From Planctomycetaceae bacterium UBA6163 (GTDB lineage Bacteria > Planctomycetota > Planctomycetia > Pirellulales > Pirellulaceae), in assembly GCA_002428205.1 (NCBI GenBank), contig DIUH01000207.1, positions 6,130-11,622 of the forward strand: a DNA stretch of 5,493 bases. Reading direction: 5' to 3'. Below, one piece after another: positions 1 through 5,493 of the stretch (position 1 is the first letter of the stretch; every line of letters starts with the position of its first letter). The position numbers and the translations under genes were made by a program. The notes beneath the pieces were generated by a model. That model was not told where the DNA came from. It made no database searches and was given only the letters and a program-made list of their open reading frames with translations.

Positions 1-401
1 TGTAGGATCGCGGACTGAAACGCGACGATCCGGTCACGAATGCGTCGAATCGATTGAATCAGCGCCGGATCGACCGAAGCATGCGCCTTGGCGAGCTCTG
101 CGGCCGGCACTCGCAATTGGTCGGCGGTCAGGTTCGCATTGTCCAAGGCAGCGGTGTAACGCAAAACGGCGTCGGTGCCCGATGTGCGGACGTCTTCGCA
201 GATCTGATCGACGACTTGAACCGGCGTCAGCGGTTGGCCGAACACCTTCAGGGTCAATTCGCGGCCGCGTGGCGACACGACGTCCCCCCGAGGGCTCAGC
301 TTTTCTCGCAATTGCCCCAGCACGTCAGTCGCACCGCCGCTTGGGGCGACTCGCGCGTCGACACGAGCGATTAATTCAGACGGATCGGTGGTTGAAATCA
401 T
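1..401 (-). CDS. hisD: Histidinol dehydrogenase, N-terminal part (cut by left window edge)
   Basis: HisD catalyses the last two steps of histidine biosynthesis, oxidising L-histidinol to L-histidine with two NAD+ in the cytoplasm. Reading the minus strand from the ATG at 401-399 gives 133 open codons with no stop before the window edge. The part from about residue 58 matches the HisD N-terminal region: a QVVDQICEDVRTSGTDAVLR stretch (62-81), then YTAALDNANL, then RVPAAELAKAHASVDPALI and a helix ending IVAFQ. This follows the family pattern of a Val-Arg, Gly-Asp-rich helix, a tyrosine/aspartate pair and a helix ending in a phenylalanine-containing stretch. The first ~35 residues extend beyond the E. 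coli protein, then come LSPRGDVVS and a KVFGQPLTP segment. No in-frame ATG/GTG/TTG lies between this ATG and the upstream stop at 440-438, so the start is well fixed. There is no clear Shine-Dalgarno. The Zn-binding and catalytic residues would lie outside the window. The gene is divergent from the aldolase. Identification is from remembered family pattern, not a search. Confidence 0.87.
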   Translation of the reverse strand, partial: MISTTDPSELIARVDARVAPSGGATDVLGQLREKLSPRGDVVSPRGRELTLKVFGQPLTPVQVVDQICEDVRTSGTDAVLRYTAALDNANLTADQLRVPAAELAKAHASVDPALIQSIRRIRDRIVAFQSAIL

Positions 402-409
402 TTCTGGCT

Positions 410-428
410 GGTCAAAAGTAAGGTCAAA
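410..428. repeat. Short direct repeat GGTCAAA x2, 12-bp period
   Basis: GGTCAAA occurs at 410-416 and again at 422-428 (TTTGACC on the minus strand). The 12-bp repeat period puts both copies on nearly the same helical face, as expected for a tandem regulator-binding site. The first copy lies only 9 bp upstream of the hisD start codon. Seven-base matches can arise by chance; the argument is their tandem placement in a short divergent promoter region. Confidence 0.35.
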
Positions 429-431
429 TAC

Positions 432-442
432 GGTAAGTTACC
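432..442. repeat. Perfect 11-bp palindrome, operator-like
   Basis: GGTAAGTTACC is an exact inverted repeat with 5-bp arms and a single central base. It sits near the middle of the 78-bp divergent intergenic region, 30 bp from the hisD start and 37 bp from the aldolase start. Dimeric helix-turn-helix regulators often bind such sites. No regulator gene is visible in the window, so its role is an inference. Confidence 0.35.
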
Positions 443-479
443 CGTCGTCACGAGCCTCCGCCAACCCAGTTTATTCGAC

Positions 480-1529
480 ATGATCGATTTGCGAAGCGAC
501 ACTGTAACGCGTCCCACCCCCGAAATGCGGCAAGCGATCGCCACGGCCGAAGTTGGCGATGCGCTGATCGATGTCGATCCGACGGTCGATCGGCTGGAAA
601 AAACGACTGCGGAAATCCTCGGGAAAGAGGCCGCGATCTTCATGCCCAGCGGTTCGATGACGAATCAAATCGCGATCCGGATTCACTGTGATCGCGGCAC
701 TGAGTTTATCTGTGACGACAACTCGCACGTTTACAATTACGAACAAGCCGCCTTTGCCCAGCTTTCCGGCATCGTCACCCGCACCGTCCCCAGCCATCAT
801 GGAGTGATCGAACTGGAACAGGTTCGCGGGCTGATTCGGCCGATCAATTTGCATTTCGTTCGCACCACGTTGATCTGTTTAGAAAACACGCACAACCGCA
901 CCGGCGGCCGGATTTTCCCTCAAGAAAAAATCGTCGCCATCTGCGACTGGGCCCATCAGAACGGTCTGGCGACGCACGTCGACGGCGCGCGGCTTTGGAA
1001 CGCGGCTGTTGCGACGGGCGTGTCTGAAGCCGAATTGGCCGCTCCGTTCGATTCGGTCAGCGTCTGTTTCAGCAAAGGCCTTGGCGCCCCCGTCGGGTCG
1101 ATCCTCGCCGGGTCACGTGAGTTCATTCAGGAAGCCCATCGAGCTCGCAAGCTGTTCGGCGGTGCGATGCGACAATCGGGAATCCTGGCCGCCGGGGCGC
1201 TGTACGCGTTGCATCATCATCGCGACCGTTTGGCCGAAGATCACCACCATGCACGGATCCTTGGCGAAGCGATCCGGCAATGCGAACCGCTGTCGATCCT
1301 GGGCGACGACATTCATACAAACATCATCGCCGTGTCAGTCGATCCGTCGTGGGGAACCGCCGCGCAATTCGTTGCCACGCTGAAGCAAAACGGGATCGAC
1401 TGTTTCGCGTTTGGCCCACAATCGTTCCGTTTGGTCACGCACTTGGACATTTCAATCGACCAGATTCGTGAGGCTTGCGAAATCTTTCGGCGTGTCGCGG
1501 AGCAGTCTCCGGTGGTCGGCGCCGCGTGA
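480..1529 (+). CDS. ltaE: Low-specificity L-threonine aldolase (PLP-dependent)
   Basis: This cytoplasmic enzyme of the beta-eliminating lyase/threonine aldolase family (fold type I PLP enzymes) splits L-threonine or L-allo-threonine into glycine and acetaldehyde. The 349-residue protein is a normal full length. It opens with the family signature MIDLRSDTVTRPT. Next come PSGSMTNQ (56-63, cofactor phosphate loop), SHVYNYE (82-88) with the ring-stacking His83, and HVDGARLWNAA (166-176) with Asp168 and Arg171. The lysine loop VCFSKGLGAPVGS (195-207) places the PLP Schiff-base lysine at Lys199. A late FRLVTH (316-321) carries the conserved substrate-carboxylate arginine, Arg317. All expected catalytic residues are present, so it should be active. 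A histidine-rich patch (245-257) fits the family's ALYAL-HHR helix. ATG is chosen because it gives the canonical N-terminus. No strong ribosome-binding site precedes it. The stop overlaps the next gene's start, implying co-translation. Confidence 0.94.
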   Translation: MIDLRSDTVTRPTPEMRQAIATAEVGDALIDVDPTVDRLEKTTAEILGKEAAIFMPSGSMTNQIAIRIHCDRGTEFICDDNSHVYNYEQAAFAQLSGIVTRTVPSHHGVIELEQVRGLIRPINLHFVRTTLICLENTHNRTGGRIFPQEKIVAICDWAHQNGLATHVDGARLWNAAVATGVSEAELAAPFDSVSVCFSKGLGAPVGSILAGSREFIQEAHRARKLFGGAMRQSGILAAGALYALHHHRDRLAEDHHHARILGEAIRQCEPLSILGDDIHTNIIAVSVDPSWGTAAQFVATLKQNGIDCFAFGPQSFRLVTHLDISIDQIREACEIFRRVAEQSPVVGAA

Positions 1530-3151
1530 ACCAAGCCCGCCCCAGCAAACCGATCGGCTGCGATGACGCCAATGCGATCTCGGTTCCGCGCTGGCAATCG
1601 TTGACGATCGCACTGGTCGTCGTCGCGTTTGCGTTTGGAGTTCGCTGGCCATTTTGCAACGAAAGCTTTTGGGTCGACGAACTCCACTCGGCTTGGTCGG
1701 TTTGGGGCTCGTTTGGCGAAGTCGCCCAGCGGGCGGCGCTAGGCAATCAGACGCCGGTTTATTACTGGGCGCTGTGGGTGTGGCGACAGGTTTTCGGCGA
1801 CAGCGAATGGGGGTTGCGGGCCAGCAGCGTGCTGCTCAGCTCGCTGGCCTGCGGCGTTGTCGCCGCTGGCTTGGCGCACCAAACACGCGTCCTTGCCGCC
1901 GGGGCGATCGCGGGGATGTTGCTGGCCATCGATCCCCACTCGCTGTTCTTCGGCACCGAACTGCGAGTCTTTCCGGCGATCATGCTGATTGCCGCGATCA
2001 CCTGCTGGGCTTGGTCGCTTCACCATCACGCGCCGACGAACCTTTGGGCGATCGTGCTGTTATCGCTGGTCACGTTGGCGGCGCTGATTCAACCGACTTC
2101 GATCGGCGTCTTGGGCTGGGCAGCGATCTGGCCGATCGTGACGCTGTGCCGCCGTGACGGTCTGGCCGCACAGGACATTCGTTGGCGTTGGCTGTGGATC
2201 GCGGTACCGACGTTTGTCACCGTGGTCGTTTGTTGGCAACTAGCAGGCGAAGTTTTGGTGGCCGCGTGGAAGCATCGCGATCAATGGGCTTCGTTCGCAT
2301 CGGCTCGCAACTGGAATCAGGTCGAAACGCTGTGGCGATGGAAAACACTCGCGATCATTCCTGCAGGCCTAGCGATCGTGGCCGCGTTGATCGATCGATT
2401 CCGTAATCGAACAGTGGCCGCTTCGGATTCCTCACAACCGATTCGCATCGGCCAATGGGCGTGGCCGATCGCTTGGGTCGTCGTTGCCACGGCATTTTTC
2501 TGGACGCTTTCATCAACCGGCATCGTCACCGTTTTTCACCGCCGATATATGATCGCATCGCTACCGATTCTGGCTTGGGGCAGCGGTGCGGCCGTGGCAC
2601 ACTTTTTTGCGACGATCGGCAATCGGATCGACGCTCGCCGCGCAAGTCGTCACTCGCCATTTGCGATAACGGTCGGCGTTATGGCCGTCGTGATCATGAT
2701 TCACGTGGTCCAGCAACAGCGCCAACCCCGCAGCCGAATCTTGCGCGGCGAAGGGTGGCGTGGTGCAGTGCGCTCGGTTCAAGCGGACGAAAACGCGAAA
2801 GCAAAAACAGTGTTGCTGAGCCCCGGATTGATCGAAACCGAGCGATTTTTGGCCAGTGGTGATGCGGCCAAGATCCGCTATCTCGCCTTCCCGCTCTCTG
2901 GCCCCTACCGCGTGGAATCGGTCGAAGTGATTCAGTTGAACGATTCGCCCCGCAACATGGCGGCCAGGATCACCCGCGGGGAGGTCGAATCGGCGATCCT
3001 GCGGACTTCAGCCGCTAGTGCCAACCGCTGGGCCCAGCGGATCGTCGCATCAGCGGGGGGCAATTCCAAGCTTTCCTTTCGCCATCTGAGGTTCGGTTCG
3101 ATCGAAGTCATTCAATTTGATCGCATTCCGCTTGACGATCGGTCACAATGA
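1526..3151 (+). CDS. Multi-pass membrane glycosyltransferase, GT39/ArnT-like (GT-C fold)
   Basis: Such integral-membrane enzymes transfer sugars from polyprenyl-phosphate donors to proteins, lipid A or cell-envelope glycans on the outer face of the cytoplasmic membrane. The 541-residue protein has a first membrane segment at about 25-42. It is followed by SFWVDELHS with the acidic pair Asp51-Glu52, the usual place of the GT-C catalytic aspartate. GNQTPVYYWAL (73-83) and GLRASSVL (96-103) match the family's N(Q)xPxYY and R-xS-L motifs. FFGTELRVFP (141-150) resembles the family's SxEaRmY stretch. Further hydrophobic segments lie at about 100-116, 148-164, 173-207, 222-240, 274-289, 311-328, 342-361 and 379-395. 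HRRYMIASLP (338-347) matches the RYxxPxLP motif. A soluble tail of about 145 residues begins with GEGWRGAV. The GTG at 1526 overlaps the aldolase TGA by 4 bp and is preferred over an in-frame TTG at 1475, which would add 17 non-hydrophobic residues deep inside the aldolase gene. Sugar and acceptor are unknown. Confidence 0.8.
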   Translation: MNQARPSKPIGCDDANAISVPRWQSLTIALVVVAFAFGVRWPFCNESFWVDELHSAWSVWGSFGEVAQRAALGNQTPVYYWALWVWRQVFGDSEWGLRASSVLLSSLACGVVAAGLAHQTRVLAAGAIAGMLLAIDPHSLFFGTELRVFPAIMLIAAITCWAWSLHHHAPTNLWAIVLLSLVTLAALIQPTSIGVLGWAAIWPIVTLCRRDGLAAQDIRWRWLWIAVPTFVTVVVCWQLAGEVLVAAWKHRDQWASFASARNWNQVETLWRWKTLAIIPAGLAIVAALIDRFRNRTVAASDSSQPIRIGQWAWPIAWVVVATAFFWTLSSTGIVTVFHRRYMIASLPILAWGSGAAVAHFFATIGNRIDARRASRHSPFAITVGVMAVVIMIHVVQQQRQPRSRILRGEGWRGAVRSVQADENAKAKTVLLSPGLIETERFLASGDAAKIRYLAFPLSGPYRVESVEVIQLNDSPRNMAARITRGEVESAILRTSAASANRWAQRIVASAGGNSKLSFRHLRFGSIEVIQFDRIPLDDRSQ

Positions 3152-3181
3152 ACCGTTGTCGGGAGCCGCGAACAACGGTTC
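3150..3181 (+). terminator. Perfect 10-bp hairpin at the end of the glycosyltransferase gene, possible terminator
   Basis: The arms GAACCGTTGT (3150-3159) and ACAACGGTTC (3172-3181) are exact reverse complements around a 12-base loop. The loop itself holds CGG-GAG-CCG (3160-3168), which could form a small nested stem. The left arm begins within the TGA stop codon of the glycosyltransferase. The position fits a transcription terminator between that gene and the cytochrome gene. However, only two T residues follow the stem, so it is not a canonical rho-independent terminator. It could instead be an mRNA-stabilising hairpin or a copy of a dispersed intergenic palindrome. Confidence 0.5.
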
Positions 3182-3232
3182 TTAACGGACACTTTGCAGC
3201 CCCGCAAACCGTCAACGCAGATCGCTGAAGCC

Positions 3233-4672
3233 ATGAAACGTTCGCTTATCGCCTCGCTCGGACTGGCATTTCTCTCTGCCGCGTTTTTTACTGGCGCTTT
3301 ATCGGCCGCCGATTCGACCAAGCCGGCCGGTGGCCAGCCCGATTCACCAGTCGCGCTGCTGGGTGACCCACAAATCGGCTACGACTTGTTGGTCAATAAG
3401 CCATTTTTGCCGCCCGATTTTGACGAAGCGATCTTTGACGAATTGTGGCAAGTTTGGCCACAACCGCTGCGCCAAGCGGCTCAAGCGGCCACTCCCGCCC
3501 AGCGTCGGCAAATGGCTTTCGACCGCTATGGGCTGACCACTCGCCCGGAAACGCTGGCGGATGACTTGCCCGGCGATCCGCTGCAGTACGTTGTCACCGA
3601 ACACGCAGACGGCAAGCGAACGTGGACGATGAATTGTTTTTCATGCCACGGCGGAACCGTCTATGGCAAGTCGTATCCGGGTGCACCGAACAATCGGTTC
3701 GCGCTGCAAACGATGACGGAGGAATTGCGAGCGATCAAGCTGAAGCTGGCCAAACCGCTTACACGCATGGATTTCGGATCGTTGGTCATCCCGCTCGGTT
3801 CAACGCATGGCACCACCAATGCCGTGGTCTTCGGCATCGGGTTGATGAGCCGTCGTGATGCTGATCTGAATCTGATCGATGAGATCCCTTCAGCACTCAC
3901 ACACCATGATATGGATGCGCCACCATGGTGGCATTTTTCAAAGCGTCCTGAACTTTATATCGATGGCTTTGCCCAGCGCGGGCACCGCGGTTTGATGCAG
4001 TTCACGCTGGTGCCTGAAAACGGTCCCGATTTTTATCGCAAACACGAAGGCGACTTCAAACACATTCATTCTTATCTGATGTCGCTGAAGGCGCCTCGTT
4101 ATCCGCTATCGATCGACAAAACCTTAGCAGATTCGGGGCATAAGATTTTCAACAACACGTGTGCGTCGTGTCATGGGACTTATGGAGAAGATTCGCATTA
4201 CCCCAGCGTTCGTGTTCCGCTGGATGATATCGGGACCGATCCGGTTCGTTTGACGGCGTTGCCCGTTGCGGGGCGTCAGAAGTACGCTGACAGTTGGTTT
4301 GCCGTGGGGGCTGACGGGAAACGCCAGCAGACGACGATTGATCCTGATGGTTACGTCGCGCCGCCGTTGGATGGTGTTTGGGCCAGCGCACCGTACTTTC
4401 ACAATGGCAGTGTGCCGACGCTGTGGGATGTCTTGAATCCTGAGGGTCGGCCTAAGATTTGGCGACGGGTTGCCGATGAGGTCGACGAATCAAAAGTCGG
4501 CTTGAGCGTCGAATCGGTCGACCGCGTGCCGCTGACGCAGACCGATATCGCCGTGCGTCGCCAATATTTTGACACCACACGGTTTGGCAAAAGCAATCGT
4601 GGCCACGATTACCCGAGTACACTGACTGCGGAAGAAAAACGAGCCGTACTGGAATACCTGAAAACCTTATAG
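3233..4672 (+). CDS. Secreted di-haem c-type cytochrome, RoxA/LatA-like group
   Basis: This is a periplasmic or exported redox protein of 479 residues. The ATG start gives a textbook signal peptide: MKRS, a hydrophobic core at 5-22, and a probable cleavage after Ala26 (SAA before Asp27). An in-frame TTG at 3194 would add 13 polar residues ahead of it and is rejected. Two covalent haem sites are visible: CFSCH (135-139) and CASCH (310-314), 175 residues apart. Between them are PPWWHF (230-235), ELYIDGFAQRG (240-250) and LMQFTL (254-259). Near the C-terminus is GVWASAPYFHNGSVPTL (381-397), whose His390 is a plausible distal ligand of the second haem. From memory, the motif order and haem spacing recall the rubber oxygenase RoxA and relatives, though those are longer (about 650-690 residues). 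The natural substrate cannot be read from sequence; a peroxidase-like or electron-transfer role is also possible. Its end converges on the dehydrogenase gene. Confidence 0.85.
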   Translation: MKRSLIASLGLAFLSAAFFTGALSAADSTKPAGGQPDSPVALLGDPQIGYDLLVNKPFLPPDFDEAIFDELWQVWPQPLRQAAQAATPAQRRQMAFDRYGLTTRPETLADDLPGDPLQYVVTEHADGKRTWTMNCFSCHGGTVYGKSYPGAPNNRFALQTMTEELRAIKLKLAKPLTRMDFGSLVIPLGSTHGTTNAVVFGIGLMSRRDADLNLIDEIPSALTHHDMDAPPWWHFSKRPELYIDGFAQRGHRGLMQFTLVPENGPDFYRKHEGDFKHIHSYLMSLKAPRYPLSIDKTLADSGHKIFNNTCASCHGTYGEDSHYPSVRVPLDDIGTDPVRLTALPVAGRQKYADSWFAVGADGKRQQTTIDPDGYVAPPLDGVWASAPYFHNGSVPTLWDVLNPEGRPKIWRRVADEVDESKVGLSVESVDRVPLTQTDIAVRRQYFDTTRFGKSNRGHDYPSTLTAEEKRAVLEYLKTL

Positions 4673-4697
4673 GTTCAGTGCACCGGCGATTGTAATG
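4673..4697. other. Convergent intergenic gap, no clear terminator
   Basis: Only 25 bp separate the stop codons of the plus-strand cytochrome and minus-strand dehydrogenase genes. The sequence CGGCGAT at 4684-4690 could pair with ATC/GCCG at 4700-4708 as a 4+3-bp stem with a 2-base bulge, extending into the dehydrogenase 3' end. No T-tract is present on either side, so I do not call a terminator. Confidence 0.5.
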
Positions 4698-5471
4698 TCA
4701 TCGCGCCGTCCAACCGCCATCGACGACCATCATGCTGCCGGTTGTATAGCTCGATGCGTCGCTGGCCAGATAGATTACCGAGCCTTGAATCTCAGGCATT
4801 TGGCCCCAGCGTCCCAGCGCCACCGCTCCGACGATGAACTTCATCGCCTCTTCGGTTTCCGCGATCGGTTCATTCATCGGAGTCAGAAATGGGCCTGGGC
4901 AAATCGCGTTGACTCGGATCGGTGTGTCGGCCAACTCGAGTGCTAGTGCTCGCGTCATTTGCACGATTGCCCCTTTGCTGGACGCATAAGGCGTTCGATT
5001 GGCTAGGCCGACGATTCCCAGCGTGCTGGCCAAGTTGATGATCCGTCCCGCTGGGCTCGCCTTCAGTAACGGCATGGCCGCACGAGTCACGTACCAAACC
5101 GCTTCGACGTTCACCTGTTGGACACGGCGAAAATCGTCCAGCGACAACTGTTCGATTGGTCCGCGAATATTGATTCCTGCGTTGTTAACCAAGATGTCGA
5201 GTCGTCCGAATCGATTGGAGACATCGGCCATCAAGCGATCGACTTGTTCGGTTTCGGCGACATCGGCCGCGAATCCGGCGGCGGATACTCCATAATCGGC
5301 CGCGATTTGATCTGCCACCTTGGCCGATTCATCGCCACTGCGGCTGCAGATGGCGATCGTAGCGCCGGCTGAAGCGAGCCCCGCAGCCATCGCTGCGCCA
5401 AGCCCCTTGGTGCCACCGGTGACAAGAGCCACACGGCCCGTCAGATCGAACAGTCGAATTCCGGGCAACAT
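4698..5471 (-). CDS. Classical short-chain dehydrogenase/reductase, gluconate 5-dehydrogenase/KduD-like
   Basis: This 257-residue Rossmann-fold oxidoreductase should catalyse NAD(P)-dependent oxidation or reduction of an alcohol or sugar in the cytoplasm. Reading from the N-terminus: LFDLTGRVALVTGG (7-20) leads into the cofactor loop TGGTKGLG (18-25); SRS (43-45) after the second strand has Arg44, which hints at NADP(H); AAD (68-70) is the adenine-pocket aspartate region; NNAG (96-99) is the central motif. The catalytic tetrad is Asn121, Ser149, Tyr162 and Lys166, the last two in YASSK. CPGPFLTPM (191-199) and the C-terminal VVDGGW (249-254) complete the classical family pattern. Length and all key residues are normal. 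The LFDLTG opening is typical of gluconate 5-dehydrogenase and 2-deoxy-D-gluconate 3-dehydrogenase relatives, but SDR substrates cannot be assigned safely from sequence. The ATG leaves a usual short lead before the Rossmann fold. Only 22 bp of upstream sequence are visible, with a GGAG about 15 bases before the start. Confidence 0.92.
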   Translation of the reverse strand: MLPGIRLFDLTGRVALVTGGTKGLGAAMAAGLASAGATIAICSRSGDESAKVADQIAADYGVSAAGFAADVAETEQVDRLMADVSNRFGRLDILVNNAGINIRGPIEQLSLDDFRRVQQVNVEAVWYVTRAAMPLLKASPAGRIINLASTLGIVGLANRTPYASSKGAIVQMTRALALELADTPIRVNAICPGPFLTPMNEPIAETEEAMKFIVGAVALGRWGQMPEIQGSVIYLASDASSYTTGSMMVVDGGWTAR

Positions 5472-5493
5472 AAGGTAGTAGGCACACTCCGTG

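Larger units (their letters stand above)
402..479. promoter_or_regulatory. Divergent intergenic region between hisD and the threonine aldolase gene
   Basis: These 78 bp separate two divergently oriented start codons, so they must carry the promoter(s) for hisD on the minus strand and the aldolase-glycosyltransferase pair on the plus strand, unless hisD is read from further away. It is locally AT-richer at 411-440 than the flanking genes. It contains two GGTCAAA copies and the palindrome GGTAAGTTACC. I could not pick out a convincing -35/-10 pair on either strand, and neither start codon has a good Shine-Dalgarno, so promoter positions are not assigned. Confidence 0.55.

Noticed and set aside
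54..374. A 106-codon plus-strand open frame near the left edge
   Set aside because: It lies antisense to the hisD frame, has no recognisable family pattern, is arginine- and glutamine-rich as expected for a shadow frame, and the minus strand gives a clear HisD match over the same bases.
471..854. 127-codon minus-strand open frame antisense to the aldolase start
   Set aside because: The plus strand encodes conserved threonine aldolase motifs over the same bases, and the antisense translation resembles no family I recognise.
1475..1525. TTG start that would lengthen the glycosyltransferase by 17 residues
   Set aside because: It would begin deep inside the aldolase gene. The added residues are not hydrophobic and match no family feature, while the GTG at 1526 gives the common start/stop overlap.
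1313..1746. Minus-strand open frames across the aldolase/glycosyltransferase junction
   Set aside because: Both plus-strand genes here have clear family motifs. The antisense frames show no motif and reflect the GC-rich codon pattern.
3194..3232. TTG start adding 13 residues to the cytochrome
   Set aside because: The added polar residues would precede the signal peptide, while the ATG at 3233 gives a standard Lys-Arg n-region and hydrophobic core.
4663..4675. Small inverted repeat AACCT-TAT-AGGTT at the cytochrome stop codon
   Set aside because: A 5-bp stem with a 3-base loop and no T-tract is too weak to call a terminator.
4684..4708. Imperfect stem across the convergent gene ends
   Set aside because: It has a two-base bulge, lies mostly inside the dehydrogenase coding sequence and has no T-tract on either strand.

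Overview
The window looks like ordinary chromosomal DNA from a GC-rich bacterium, most likely a planctomycete of the Rhodopirellula/Pirellulaceae type. This placement rests on four impressions: very frequent GATCG/TCGATC words, weak or absent Shine-Dalgarno sequences ahead of most genes, a histidinol dehydrogenase with an extended N-terminus, and a RoxA-like di-haem cytochrome. It is an inference from style, not from a marker gene.

Layout from left to right. (1) 1-401, minus strand: the N-terminal third of histidinol dehydrogenase (hisD), cut by the left edge. (2) 402-479: a 78-bp divergent intergenic region with two GGTCAAA direct repeats and a perfect 11-bp palindrome. (3) 480-1529, plus: a complete PLP-dependent low-specificity L-threonine aldolase. 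(4) 1526-3151, plus: a multi-pass membrane glycosyltransferase of the GT39/ArnT-like (GT-C) type, whose GTG start overlaps the aldolase stop codon. (5) 3150-3181: a perfect 10-bp hairpin overlapping the glycosyltransferase stop codon, probably a terminator or a dispersed palindrome. (6) 3233-4672, plus: a secreted di-haem c-type cytochrome with features of the RoxA/LatA-like group. (7) 4673-4697: a 25-bp convergent gap. (8) 4698-5471, minus: a classical short-chain dehydrogenase/reductase near the right edge.

The only pair with clear expression linkage is the aldolase and the glycosyltransferase, which share a 4-bp start/stop overlap. The metabolic roles otherwise look unrelated: histidine biosynthesis, threonine/glycine interconversion, cell-surface glycosylation, periplasmic redox chemistry and sugar/alcohol oxidation. 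I see no mobile element, CRISPR array, tRNA, rRNA or defence system, and no convincing undescribed multi-gene system. The items most worth a second look are the di-haem cytochrome, the hairpin at 3150-3181 and the operator-like repeats at 410-442.
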